Of a stretch of 36,394 bases of DNA, positions 7,590 to 15,922 are shown piece after piece (the first letter of the stretch is position 1; each line of letters begins with the position of its first letter). The notes under the pieces were generated by a model. The model was not told where the DNA came from. It saw nothing but the letters and a program-made list of their open reading frames with translations, and ran no database searches. Made by a program: the position numbers and the translations under genes. The stretch comes from Clostridium sp. DSM 8431 (GTDB lineage: Bacteria; Bacillota; Clostridia; Clostridiales; Clostridiaceae), in the NCBI RefSeq assembly GCF_900116755.1, contig NZ_FPBY01000011.1, positions 1 to 36,394 on the forward strand, given 5' to 3'.

Positions 7590-8483
7590 ATGAACAGCAA
7601 GATTAAAGGTAATATTATGCTAATTATTACAGCATTAATATGGGGAAATGGTTTCGTTGCTCAAAGTGTAGGCATGAATTATATAGGGCCTTATACTTTT
7701 TTATGCGTTAGAGGAATTATAGGAGGTATATTTTTAATTCCATGTATATTTATACTTAATAAATTTAACCTTATAGATGATAGTAAGGTTAAAGGAAATA
7801 AAAAGGAACTGATAATTGGAGGTATTCTTTGTGGAGTAGTTGTATGTATTGCAAATATTTTTCAACAGTTAGGATTATTATATACATCTGTAGGAAAGTC
7901 AGGCTTTATAACTGCTTTATATATAATTATAGTTCCATTACTTGGTGTCTTTATTAAAAAGAAAGTACAAAAGAAAATATGGTTATGTGCTTTTATAGCT
8001 TTGATAGGTTTATATCTTCTTAGTATAAATGGAGAAATGGCAATAAATAAAGGAGATATACTTTCTTTAATATGTGCATTTTTCTTTTCAATTCAGATAA
8101 TGTTAGTAGACCACTATACTCCTTTAGTAAATGGAGTTAAGCTTTCATGTATACAGTTTCTTGTATCAGGAATAATTTCAGCTATTCCAATGTTTATTTT
8201 TGAAAAACCAAGTGTAAGTGGAATTTTAGCAGCTTATATTCCATTACTTTATGCTGGCATTATATCCTTTGGCGTAGCATATACTTTTCAAATTATTGGT
8301 CAAAAGTATACAGATGCAGCTTCAGCTTCTCTTTTAATGAGTTTAGAATCAGTTTTTGCAGTTCTTGGAGGATGGATGATACTTGGACAAACTCTTAGTT
8401 TTAAAGAAATAATGGGAGCGGCTATTATGTTTTTGGCTATTATACTGGCACAAGCACCATTAAAATTCTTTTTAAATAAGTAA
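7590..8483 (+). CDS. EamA/DMT superfamily transporter
   Basis: 297 residues, ten predicted helices, two EamA halves. The N-terminus IKGNIMLIITALIWGNGFVAQ and GPYTFLCVRGIIGG are classic for the family, and each half ends with the expected pattern (YTSVGKSGFITALYIIIVPLL; YTDAASASLLMSLESVFAVLGGWMILGQTL). It is a paralog of, and divergent from, the other EamA gene, but the two belong to different subgroups. GAGAGG lies upstream of the ATG. Export of a small metabolite is the family role; the substrate is unknown. No terminator hairpin is obvious; a solo terminal repeat of the IS1595-like family begins 5 nt after the stop. Confidence 0.85.
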   Translation: MNSKIKGNIMLIITALIWGNGFVAQSVGMNYIGPYTFLCVRGIIGGIFLIPCIFILNKFNLIDDSKVKGNKKELIIGGILCGVVVCIANIFQQLGLLYTSVGKSGFITALYIIIVPLLGVFIKKKVQKKIWLCAFIALIGLYLLSINGEMAINKGDILSLICAFFFSIQIMLVDHYTPLVNGVKLSCIQFLVSGIISAIPMFIFEKPSVSGILAAYIPLLYAGIISFGVAYTFQIIGQKYTDAASASLLMSLESVFAVLGGWMILGQTLSFKEIMGAAIMFLAIILAQAPLKFFLNK

Positions 8484-8487
8484 TGAT

Positions 8488-8523
8488 AGTCTTTAATAGA
8501 TAAATGTTGGTAAGGTTTGAAAA
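8488..8523 (+). repeat. Solo left-end terminal repeat of the IS1595-like/MITE family
   Basis: AGTCTTTAATAGATAAATGT then TGGTAAGGTTTGAAAA matches the left terminus of the IS at 18951 at nearly every base over about 36 nt, then similarity stops. No right-end copy follows before the next gene. It lies 72 nt upstream of the start of the next gene. Confidence 0.65.
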
Positions 8524-8594
8524 ATATAAATTTTTATCACTTTTATTAATAATACAGGCTATACTAATATATAATACTAAATTAAGGATTAAAA

Positions 8595-9029
8595 ATGGAT
8601 AATAATATCAATATGAGCGAAAATGATAAGTTTCTTTATTATCTTTTAGATATTCAAGAAGCAGCAGTGCAGCTTGTACTGTTTGCAGATCTTTTATCCT
8701 ATGAAGTTGCCTTAGAAGGTAAAGATATAATATTAAGTAGGTATTATAATACTGGTAATTCAATAAAAGATTCAGATATAGATGTTCTAGTTTTGAAGTC
8801 TTTGTATATATATGCAATAGCAAGAGTTATGTTTTTCTATGTAGCTATTCAGAGATATAACTATTTAAGTAACTTAAAACAGCAGGGAGAGTGGCAGTAT
8901 TCACTAGAGCCTAATATATTAATCAACATAAATAATATCTTCAGTTTAATTGCTTTAGTATTAGGTATTGATGCTTCATGGGAAGTTTATAGTAGAGATA
9001 TTGCTGTCCCTGTATTTGGAATAAGATGA
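8595..9029 (+). CDS. Conserved-looking hypothetical protein
   Basis: 144 residues; I do not recognise a family. The N-terminal half is acidic and helical (MDNNINMSENDKFLYYLLDI), followed by ISYEVALEG-like helices and a hydrophobic SLYIYAIARVMFFYVAI stretch, with a second hydrophobic segment near ININNIFSLIALVLGI. No signal peptide, Cys motif or known catalytic motif. The ribosome binding site is weak (AAGG, about 7 nt before the ATG). The gene is isolated between the EamA transporter and the ornithine carbamoyltransferase gene, and codon use matches its neighbours, so it is probably a real gene of unknown role. Confidence 0.6.
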   Translation: MDNNINMSENDKFLYYLLDIQEAAVQLVLFADLLSYEVALEGKDIILSRYYNTGNSIKDSDIDVLVLKSLYIYAIARVMFFYVAIQRYNYLSNLKQQGEWQYSLEPNILININNIFSLIALVLGIDASWEVYSRDIAVPVFGIR

Positions 9030-9056
9030 TTAATATACTATTACATTAAGTATATT

Positions 9057-9116
9057 TGCATAAATATGCATTTTTTGTTATTTTTGCTGGAAAAATCATT
9101 GAAAATAGTGTATAAT
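9057..9116 (+). promoter_or_regulatory. ArgR-like box and promoter of ornithine carbamoyltransferase
   Basis: TGCATAAATATGCA (9057-9070) is a perfect 14-bp palindrome close to the ArgR operator TGAATAWWTATTCA. TGGAAA (9088-9093), 17 nt, TATAAT (9111-9116) is a plausible promoter, and the second TGTATAATTAT-like half lies on the -10. This places arginine control before the gene; it is inference from the consensus. Confidence 0.5.
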
Positions 9117-9158
9117 TATAAATGTATCGTAACTAAAATATAATAAGGGGGCATTATT

Positions 9159-10157
9159 ATGGCGTTAAACTTAAGGGGCAAAAGTTTTTTGAAATTATTA
9201 GACTTTAGCAGTGAAGAAATTAAATATTTAATAGATTTATCAAAGGAATTAAAAACTTTAAAAAGATGTGGCATTGCACATGATAAATTAAAGGGAAAAA
9301 ACATAGTATTACTATTTGAAAAAACTTCAACTAGAACAAGATGTTCCTTTGAAGTTGCAGGACATGATCTTGGTCTTGGAGTAACTTTCTTAGATTCAAA
9401 AAGTTCTCAAATGGGTAAAAAGGAAAGTATCAAAGATACAGCAAGAGTTCTTGGAAAAATGTTTGATGGTATTGAATATAGAGGTTTTAAACAAGAAACA
9501 GTTGAAGCTTTAGCTAAATATTCAAAGGTGCCTGTATGGAATGGATTAACTGATGAATTCCATCCAACTCAAATGATTGCAGATCTTTTAACTATTGAAG
9601 AAAAGAAGGGTTATTTAAAAGGAATTAATTTAGTTTATATGGGTGATGCAAGATATAACATGGGTAATTCATTAATGGTAGCTTCAGCAAAAATGGGAAT
9701 GAATTTTACAGCATGTGCACCTAAGGAGCTTTTCCCAAGTGAAGAACTAGTTAATGAATGTAAAAAAATTGCAAAGGAAACAGGTGGAAGTATCACTTTA
9801 ACAGAGGATGTTAAGGAAGGTACTAAAAATGCTGATGTAATTTATACAGATATATGGGTTTCTATGGGCGAGCCAGCTGAAGTATGGGATGAAAGAATTA
9901 AAATTCTAAAACCATATCAAGTGAATGAAAGTGTTATGAAAAATGCAAAGGAAGATGCAATATTTATGCACTGTCTTCCATCATATCATGATGATGAAAC
10001 TGATGTAGGAAAAGAAGTTATCAAGAAATATGGTTTAGAAGATGGAGTAGAAGTTACAAACGAGGTCTTTGAAGGAAAGCAATCTGTTGTATTTGATGAA
10101 GCAGAAAATAGAATGCATTCAATAAAGGCTATAATAATGGCCACTATTGGAGCTTAA
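9159..10157 (+). CDS. argF: Ornithine carbamoyltransferase
   Basis: 332 residues, normal length. The carbamoyl-phosphate signature STRTR is at 57-61 in [15 protein letters not shown], followed by [23 protein letters not shown] and the ornithine loop [17 protein letters not shown]; the C-terminal [15 protein letters not shown] is standard. It makes citrulline from ornithine and carbamoyl phosphate, or runs in reverse in the arginine deiminase route. No arcA, arcC or other arg gene is adjacent, so argF and arcB cannot be told apart by context; the ArgR-like box fits either. AAGGGGG lies 7 nt before the ATG, and a terminator follows. Confidence 0.95.
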   Translation: MALNLRGKSFLKLLDFSSEEIKYLIDLSKELKTLKRCGIAHDKLKGKNIVLLFEKTSTRTRCSFEVAGHDLGLGVTFLDSKSSQMGKKESIKDTARVLGKMFDGIEYRGFKQETVEALAKYSKVPVWNGLTDEFHPTQMIADLLTIEEKKGYLKGINLVYMGDARYNMGNSLMVASAKMGMNFTACAPKELFPSEELVNECKKIAKETGGSITLTEDVKEGTKNADVIYTDIWVSMGEPAEVWDERIKILKPYQVNESVMKNAKEDAIFMHCLPSYHDDETDVGKEVIKKYGLEDGVEVTNEVFEGKQSVVFDEAENRMHSIKAIIMATIGA

Positions 10158-10178
10158 AGTTTAAGTACTTAAATTAAG

Positions 10179-10233
10179 AACTGTCATTAAATTATGAGAA
10201 ATTTCTTATGATTTTATGACAGTTTTATTTTTT
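10179..10233 (+). terminator. Rho-independent terminator
   Basis: AACTGTCAT (10179-10187) pairs with ATGACAGTT (10216-10224), with inner pairing around TTATGAGAAATTTCTTATGA, then TTATTTTTTTG. Confidence 0.8.
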
Positions 10234-10301
10234 TGTAATAATTTTTGTAATAAAATACTAATGATAAATATACAATATTTTACAGAAAGGGCTGTAGAAA
10301 A

Positions 10302-11246
10302 ATGAAAAAAAGCTTATTTATATATGAAAGTCATTATGGCACAGCTAAGAAAATAGCAGGAATTTTTGCACTTATATGTGGAGGTGGAAAGGCCTGTGAT
10401 GTAAAGAAGATTAATCAAGATATTAGTGTATATGACAATGTTATTTTTGTTGTAGGCTTTCATGGAAATGATACTGCCATGTTCATTAAAAAATATATTT
10501 CAGAAAATAGAGAGGCTCTTTTAAATAAGAAGATAGCTTATACTGGTGTTGGAATATCAGAATATGGAAGTTATGGTTATTTAAAAAGCATTGAAGAGGT
10601 TTTAGGAAGAAAGGTAGATTACAAAAGATTTGTTCATGGTGAAATAAGAGTTGAAAAGCTTACTCTTGAAGATAAAAATATTCTTGAGGAATTCTTAAGT
10701 AAGCAGAATATGAATCTTATTGCTCTTGGTGTATTTAAGGAAAAGGAAGCAGCAGATGAAGGATATGAAATGGCCTTAGTTATTAATAAAGGTGATAAGG
10801 TTTTAAATAGAGACAAATTAAAAGAAGAGATTATAGCTTTTATAAATAAACATAATACTTGTGCTTTAGCTTCTGGGTCTAATGATTTTATGAGATGTAC
10901 TCCTATTGAATATTTATATATTAATGATAATTTTTATTTTATAACTGAAGGTGGCTTAAAGTTTAGAGGACTTATAGAAAATAAAATAGCAGCGGTATCT
11001 ATATTTGAAGAATACTCTGGCTTTAATAATTTAAAGGGATTACAAGCAGAAGGAGACACAGAAATTATAGATAGAGAAAGCAACGAATATAAAATGGTAA
11101 TGGATGCTAAAGGCATTAATCCAAAATTCTTAGAAAAATCTCCTGTTAATATGAATTTAGTTAAACTTAAAGTATCTAAGGTAGAATTTTTAAATTCAGA
11201 TTTTAAGAATATGGATTATGATGCAAAGCAGGTTTATGAGTTTTAA
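10302..11246 (+). CDS. Flavodoxin domain fused to FMN-binding split-barrel (PNPOx-like) domain
   Basis: 314 residues in two domains. The N-terminal 1-155 is a flavodoxin-like fold of the protoporphyrinogen-oxidase/HemG type: MKKSLFIYESHYGTAKKIA is the phosphate loop and NVIFVVGFHGNDTAMFIKKYISEN the next motif. Residues 175-314 are a pyridoxamine-5'-phosphate-oxidase-like split barrel (NKHNTCALASGSNDFMRCTPIEYLYINDNFYFITEGGLKF) that normally binds FMN. Flavin reduction or stress-related electron transfer is likely; the exact substrate is unknown. The coding frame is uninterrupted, so this is a true fusion. The spacer to the ATG carries GAAAGGG. It is not in an obvious operon. Confidence 0.78.
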   Translation: MKKSLFIYESHYGTAKKIAGIFALICGGGKACDVKKINQDISVYDNVIFVVGFHGNDTAMFIKKYISENREALLNKKIAYTGVGISEYGSYGYLKSIEEVLGRKVDYKRFVHGEIRVEKLTLEDKNILEEFLSKQNMNLIALGVFKEKEAADEGYEMALVINKGDKVLNRDKLKEEIIAFINKHNTCALASGSNDFMRCTPIEYLYINDNFYFITEGGLKFRGLIENKIAAVSIFEEYSGFNNLKGLQAEGDTEIIDRESNEYKMVMDAKGINPKFLEKSPVNMNLVKLKVSKVEFLNSDFKNMDYDAKQVYEF

Positions 11247-11401
11247 GTTTTGTTTAAGCATGATGATGTATAATTTAAAAAAATAACGTTAAATTAAGTA
11301 AATAAACTTTTATTAGATTAGAAATTTAGAAACAGAAAAAAAATATATACCATATAACTTAATTTGGCGTAAATAAAAATATACATTAGGAGATTGTAAA
11401 G

Positions 11402-12271
11402 ATGAAGAGGATGTTTAGGTACATAGCAGCATTTTTTATATTAAGTTTTGCTCTGACAGGATGTACAAATAGTCAATTAAATTCTAAAATCATTAGTGAA
11501 ACTTCAAATGGAGATTTTTCAATATGCTTTATTAATTCAGGTAAATCAGATTCTATTTTAGTTATGTATGAAGGAAAGTCCTATTTAATAGATACTGGTA
11601 CAAAGGATTCTGTAGATGCTATTAAGAAGGCTTTAGAAGCTAATAATGTAGAAAGTCTTGATGGAGTTTTCTTAACTCATACCCATAAGGATCATATTGG
11701 AGGACTTAAAAAGCTTTCAAAGGAATATAATATTCCAATAGTTTATTCAGCAGAAATATCAATGAATAAAGAGGAGGGAACAAATGCCATAGACTCTTTA
11801 GTTGATAATGAGCTTAATTTAAAACATGAAAAACTTAAAGCTGGAGATAAAATTAATATTACTGATGATGTTTATTTTGAAGTTTTAGGGCCTATAACTT
11901 ATAACTCAGATGATGACAATGATAACTCATTAGTTTTAAGAATTAATGTAAATGGTAAAACTGTACTTTTAACTGGAGATATGCAGTTTGCTGAAGAAGT
12001 AAGTTTAATGGATTCAGGAGTGGATGTAAAAGCTGATATTCTTAAGGTTGGAAATCATGGTAATAAAGATGCAACTTCAAAGGAATTTGCTGAGGCTGTA
12101 GATCCTTCTATTGCAGTTATTACAACTGATAGAGAAGAGGATTCTGGAACAGCTTCAAAAAGGGTTAGAAAGTTATTTGAAGAAACAAATCTTTATATAA
12201 CTGATGATTATGATGTTGGTTTATTGGTTACAATAACTAAGTCTGGAGAGATAGAAGTTACATCTAAGTAG
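11402..12271 (+). CDS. Lipoprotein metallo-beta-lactamase-fold hydrolase, ComEC/Rec2 C-terminal-like
   Basis: 289 residues. A lipoprotein signal with lipobox LTGC (Cys21) anchors it outside the membrane. The MBL domain starts at SICFINSGKSDSILVMYEGKSYLIDTG, a ComEC-like opening, followed by the metal motif HTHKDHIGG (93-101), the LLTGDM Asp and GNHGNKDATS. The order and the VAVITTDREEDSGTASKRVRKLFEETNLYITD end match standalone ComEC-type MBL proteins, which probably cut DNA or phosphodiesters at the cell surface. It is convergent with a lipoprotein nuclease gene across one terminator, giving a nucleic-acid-handling neighbourhood. AGGAG lies about 8 nt before the ATG. Confidence 0.85.
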   Translation: MKRMFRYIAAFFILSFALTGCTNSQLNSKIISETSNGDFSICFINSGKSDSILVMYEGKSYLIDTGTKDSVDAIKKALEANNVESLDGVFLTHTHKDHIGGLKKLSKEYNIPIVYSAEISMNKEEGTNAIDSLVDNELNLKHEKLKAGDKINITDDVYFEVLGPITYNSDDDNDNSLVLRINVNGKTVLLTGDMQFAEEVSLMDSGVDVKADILKVGNHGNKDATSKEFAEAVDPSIAVITTDREEDSGTASKRVRKLFEETNLYITDDYDVGLLVTITKSGEIEVTSK

Positions 12272-12283
12272 ATATAAAAAAGA

Positions 12284-12322
12284 AGAGGATATTGTAGTGA
12301 TATAGGCACTATAATATCCTCT
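12284..12322. terminator. Bidirectional terminator between convergent genes
   Basis: 16-bp arms (AGAGGATATTGTAGTG and its complement at 12307-12322, one mismatch) flanked by A- and T-rich runs on both sides. Confidence 0.8.
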
Positions 12323-12338
12323 TAATATATATGTACAA

Positions 12339-13391
12339 TTATGGATTACACTTTTTACAAGGGTCATAACCCTCAGCAATTATCTGCTCTCTAGATTCAT
12401 TAACATCTTTTCTATCAGCTGAATCTTTCTTTGGAGCGCTAGAACAAGCTGGAAGGTGGAACTTATGTGAATTTGTATTTAACACGTAAGAAGCAGATGT
12501 TGAAGTAGCAGTTTGATTTGAATTTTTATTGGAAGTACTACTTGAACTATTGCTTGAATTACTACTTGCTGAACTTCCTGCTTGTCCATTTGCTGTTAAG
12601 TGGCTTGTTCCATCAGCATAGTTTATAGTTATACCAGGCTGATTATTATAAGCATATACATTAAAGCAAATTCCTTCACCTTTATCTTCAACAGATTTAG
12701 CTTCCATTAAAACACCAGAAGCTACTAAGTTATTACCATCATATATAGGAGTAACTCTATATAGTACATGGTTACCAGTTTCTTTTACGTAATCAGCCAC
12801 CATATTTTCAAAAGGTAACATTCCAGTTACATTTAAATAACGAGTTCCAGTTATTAAGTTTTTAGCATTAGCATTTTCAGCAGTAAGCTGGTAGCCAATA
12901 AGGTGACATCTATTATAAAGATATTTACCATCTACATTATCATATTTAACAGACTGCCATCCTGATGGTTTTACAGATGAAATACTTTCTCTTTCTTCTG
13001 TTGGCATTAAGTCCTTTCCTATATTAGCATAAGCTACGCCACATCTTCCTAATCTATCTAAATCACTATATCTTTCAAAGGAAACTGTAGTATAATCGCT
13101 ATCAGTAAAGTATGGAACATTGTTATTTATTGCTACATAAGCTTTATCTGAAAAAGCAGGTATATCTTTTAAAGCAACAGTTTGGCTAGAGTCACTTTTG
13201 TTACTTGCATTAGTAGAACCTGTATTTGAAGAAGCTGAGTCTTTATTTTCACTTGTATTAGAGCTTGGAGAAGACTCAACTTGAGTTGAATTACTTGCAG
13301 TAGTATTAGAAGGCTGAGAGCTACAACCTACTAAAGTCATTATACATATTGCTGGTATAAGCAGCTTTTTTAAAAATTTTGATTTAATCAT
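12339..13391 (-). CDS. Lipoprotein DNA/RNA non-specific endonuclease with C-terminal Ada-type metal-binding domain
   Basis: 350 residues. Lipobox LVGC (Cys23), then a Ser/Asn/Thr-rich spacer (24-70). The nuclease domain (about 75-255) has LYNRCHLIGYQLTAENANAKNLI, in which His163 is the expected catalytic His and the following Asn residues the metal site, as in streptococcal EndA-like enzymes. A second Ser/Asn-rich spacer (270-300) precedes a C-terminal zinc-type motif, YVLNTNSHKFHLPAC (Cys316) and REQIIAEGYDPCKKCNP (Cys345, Cys348), as in Ada-like metal-binding domains attached to secreted nucleases. It probably degrades extracellular DNA. Start overlaps the upstream gene end by 8 nt (ATGA-type coupling), so the two are cotranscribed. 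Confidence 0.88.
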   Translation of the reverse strand: MIKSKFLKKLLIPAICIMTLVGCSSQPSNTTASNSTQVESSPSSNTSENKDSASSNTGSTNASNKSDSSQTVALKDIPAFSDKAYVAINNNVPYFTDSDYTTVSFERYSDLDRLGRCGVAYANIGKDLMPTEERESISSVKPSGWQSVKYDNVDGKYLYNRCHLIGYQLTAENANAKNLITGTRYLNVTGMLPFENMVADYVKETGNHVLYRVTPIYDGNNLVASGVLMEAKSVEDKGEGICFNVYAYNNQPGITINYADGTSHLTANGQAGSSASSNSSNSSSSTSNKNSNQTATSTSASYVLNTNSHKFHLPACSSAPKKDSADRKDVNESREQIIAEGYDPCKKCNP

Positions 13392-13800
13392 TGGTATAAA
13401 TCTCCTCAGTTATTTTATCGTGGGAAGAACCTTTGAATTCTTCAGTTTGTGTAAGTTTCCATTCATTATCAATTGTAATATCTAAAGTAAAGTCTGATGG
13501 ATAATCTCTATTCCATTTGTATACTATAATTTTTTCTATACTTTCAATATGCTCTGCTAAAGGCATATTTTCTACAAAACAATAATCTTCTTTTGATGCT
13601 TTAAATAAAAAGTTTTCATCAACAATGATATTTTGTGATGCAGCATCATTAGAAAATTGTTTATAAGAATAAGAATTCATATATAATTTAGAGCCTTTTG
13701 TTAAGTTTAGAATATGTTCTCTTAAAATTCTGTCCTGACTTTGTCTGCGATTATTGAACATCATACCATTATTATTGTCTAGACATACTATAACTATCAT
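13384..13800 (-). CDS. Conserved hypothetical protein cotranscribed with the nuclease
   Basis: 138 residues, beginning MIVIVCLDNNNGMMFNNRRQSQDRILREHILNL, a pattern I have seen in clostridial proteins (sometimes misnamed ribonuclease Z); no metallo-beta-lactamase motif is present, so I do not accept that name. It contains SKEDYCFVENMPLAEHIESIEKIIVYKWNRDYPSD, which recalls dihydrofolate-reductase-like folds, but I cannot assign one. No signal peptide. GGAGA lies just upstream and the 3' end overlaps the nuclease gene by 8 nt, so translation is coupled and the two products may work together. Confidence 0.6.
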   Translation of the reverse strand: MIVIVCLDNNNGMMFNNRRQSQDRILREHILNLTKGSKLYMNSYSYKQFSNDAASQNIIVDENFLFKASKEDYCFVENMPLAEHIESIEKIIVYKWNRDYPSDFTLDITIDNEWKLTQTEEFKGSSHDKITEEIYTND

Positions 13801-13916
13801 AACTAATCTCCTTTCTTTTATTATTATCGGCTTTTTAAATTATAACATGACTAGTAATATCAGATCTAAAATATATTTTTAAATTTTTAAATATAAAAGA
13901 AGAATTTTTGTATAGT

Positions 13917-13948
13917 GGTCTTTAATAGAGAAATGTTGGTGAAGTTTA
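13917..13948 (+). repeat. Solo left-end terminal repeat of the IS1595-like/MITE family
   Basis: GGTCTTTAATAGAGAAATGT then TGGTGAAGTTTA matches the left end of the IS at 18951 over the first 24 bases without mismatch. No right end is visible before the MFS gene, which starts 87 nt later. The opening GGTCTTT is preserved, unlike the 8488 copy. Confidence 0.65.
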
Positions 13949-14034
13949 GAAAGTCAGAAGTACATTGATTTTTTTTGTAAAAATATGTTATTATATGGAA
14001 TGAAAAATATAATGGGAATGGGGGGAAAATTAAT

Positions 14035-15211
14035 ATGAGCAGGGAATCTAGATTTTATATAATCATGAATGTGATAAAGGGATGTATAGGAACTATAAAT
14101 TTAGGAGTTTGTACGAGCTTTTTAATAACAAAAAGTTTAAACTTATTTGAAATATCAATAGTATATTCTATATTACTGGGAACTACATTAATATTTGAAT
14201 ACTTATCAGGAAATCTTGCAGATAAGTGTGCTAGAAAAAAGATATATGCTTTTGGACTTTTATTAACTGCTATTCAGTATATATTTTATGCATTATTTGT
14301 AGATAAAATTTATATATATAGCAGCAGTTTCAGGAGGATTAGGTGATGCATTTATAAGTGGTTCCTTAGAAGCATGGATCACCCAGGTTGAAAAGAAATC
14401 AAAAAGACAAGATACTTTGGGAAAAGTCTTTTCTCTTAGTAAAAGTTTTTCTTCAATTACAGCAATAATTTTTAGTTTATTGGTTGGAATCCTACTAGAG
14501 ATAGATTTAATATATTTTTATTTAGCAGCTGGATTTATATTTTTGATAATGGGATTTATAAGTTTGATATGTTTCGAAGATAATGTTGGAAGTATAGAAG
14601 AAAATAATTCTTATACCATAAAAGCATTTAAAACCTTTATACATGAACCTATATATATTTTCTTAAGTATAGTACTAGCATCAGCTTTTTCATCTTATTC
14701 TATTTTTATTCTTGTATGTCAAAATAAAGCTATTAAATTAGAAGGAATTGAAGGTAATCTGCCATTTTTATATGCTTTCTATTTAATTGGAACAGCAATA
14801 GCAGGTTTTATATATGGCAAAAAATATATCAATATGGATGTCTATAAATATATAACAGTATTATTCTTAATTATGAGTATAAGCTATATATTAATGTATT
14901 TTAGTGAAAATATATATTTATATGTAGTTGGATTATTTATATATGGCTTAGGTTTTGGAAGTATTCTTCCTATTTTCTTTACTTGGTCCTCAAGTATTAT
15001 TGATAATAGCCAATATGTTTCATTATTATCATTAATGAATGCAGTTTCTTCATTTGCATCAGTAATTACTAATATAATAGTTGGGAAGATAATTAATAGT
15101 TATACAATTAATATAGGTATGATTATAGCAGGAGTATTATCTTTTGCAAGTTGTATGATAATAGTTTTTATAAAAAGAAAAGATATAAATATTTTGGATA
15201 TGATAAATTAG
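14035..15211 (+). pseudogene. MFS transporter interrupted by a frameshift in a (TA)n run
   Basis: Two frames together read as one MFS transporter of about 392 residues. Frame 1 from 14035 covers the first three helices, with LSGNLADKCARKK being the MFS signature loop, and ends at 14346 in non-native sequence. The + 1 frame continues with IYIAAVSGGLGDAFISGSLEAWITQ and LGKVFSLSKSFSS, then eight or so helices to 15211. The break lies in TATATATATA (14311-14320); adding one TA unit restores a single frame. GGGGGG lies 10 nt before the ATG. It is followed after 16 nt by a VOC gene. It could be sequencing error, phase variation or a dead gene. Drug or metabolite export is the family role. Confidence 0.75.
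14311..14320 (+). repeat. (TA)5 run at the MFS frameshift
   Basis: Five TA units. Six units would keep the transporter in one frame. Confidence 0.6.
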
Positions 15212-15227
15212 TAAGGTAGGTATTCAT

Positions 15228-15686
15228 GTGAACTTTAAATTAGCATTATTAGCAGTAAAAGATATTAATGTTTCTAAAAAGTTCTATAAGGAACTTTTTG
15301 ATCAAGAAGTCGTTCTTGACTTAGGACGAAATATAACATTTAGTGGTGGATTTGCAATACAAGAGGATTTTGCATGGCTTGTAAATCTGCCTGCTAATTC
15401 TGTTATAGAAAAATCTAATAATATGGAATTGTATTTTGAGGTAGATGATTTTGATGAATTTATACAAAAGATTAAGGATTATAAAGATATAGAATATGTA
15501 CATCAACCTAAGAAACATGAATGGCAGCAAAGAGTTGTTCGTATTTATGATCCAGACCATCATATTATAGAGATAGGGGAGTCTATGGCAGTTATAGCAA
15601 AACGGTATCTTAGAGAGGGCTATTCAGTAGAGGAAACATCAAAAATTATTCAGCATCCAATTGAATTTGTTGAAATGTATAAATAA
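15228..15686 (+). CDS. VOC (glyoxalase/bleomycin resistance) family protein
   Basis: 152 residues. NFKLALLAVKDINVSKKFYKELFDQEVVLDLG is the typical first beta-alpha-beta of the VOC fold; RIYDPDHHIIEIGESM carries the usual His/Glu-type metal ligand segment near residue 110. A C-terminal extension (ESMAVIAKRYLREGYSVEETSKIIQHPIEFVEM) of helices is present. The start is GTG with AAGGTAGG 7 nt upstream; an ATG in another frame is not used. It lies 16 nt after the MFS gene, so cotranscription is likely. Substrate unknown; it may be a small-molecule resistance or isomerase-like protein. Confidence 0.78.
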   Translation: MNFKLALLAVKDINVSKKFYKELFDQEVVLDLGRNITFSGGFAIQEDFAWLVNLPANSVIEKSNNMELYFEVDDFDEFIQKIKDYKDIEYVHQPKKHEWQQRVVRIYDPDHHIIEIGESMAVIAKRYLREGYSVEETSKIIQHPIEFVEMYK

Positions 15687-15922
15687 TAATATAGTTGAAC
15701 AATCCTATTTAAAATTTAGATCTTAGAATAATTACTTTTTAAGAACTAGAGTGTGACAAAAGAAAAATAAGTTAATTGTTTTATTATGAAACTTGACTTA
15801 CCTTCGTTTGCTGAGTAAGTTCCAGTTACCAAATATAAAATTTGGACTGTCACTTACCTTTTGCATGGCTTACAAAGTGGCTTTCAGCGCTAAAAAGCGT
15901 GGTGTTAGCCACTTTATTCTAT
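15687..15922. other. Structured intergenic region between convergent genes
   Basis: Several hairpins are packed in 236 nt: CTTAC...GTAAG near 15798-15820; CCAAAT-ATAAA-ATTTGG near 15829-15845; GTGACA (15753) with TGTCAC (15848); and a stem of 9 pairs, AAAGTGGCT (15874-15882) with AGCCACTTT (15907-15915), enclosing AGCGC/GCGTGG. The last one is probably a terminator on one or both strands. No coding frame or known RNA family was recognised. Confidence 0.4.
15874..15922. terminator. Likely terminator hairpin
   Basis: AAAGTGGCT and AGCCACTTT arms with an inner GCGC/GCGT stem. T-rich TTATTCTATTTAT follows on the + strand only. Confidence 0.5.

Noticed and set aside
13384-13800. Ribonuclease Z annotation
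   Set aside because: No metallo-beta-lactamase HxHxDH motif and far too short; only the N-terminal pattern recalls proteins sometimes given that name.
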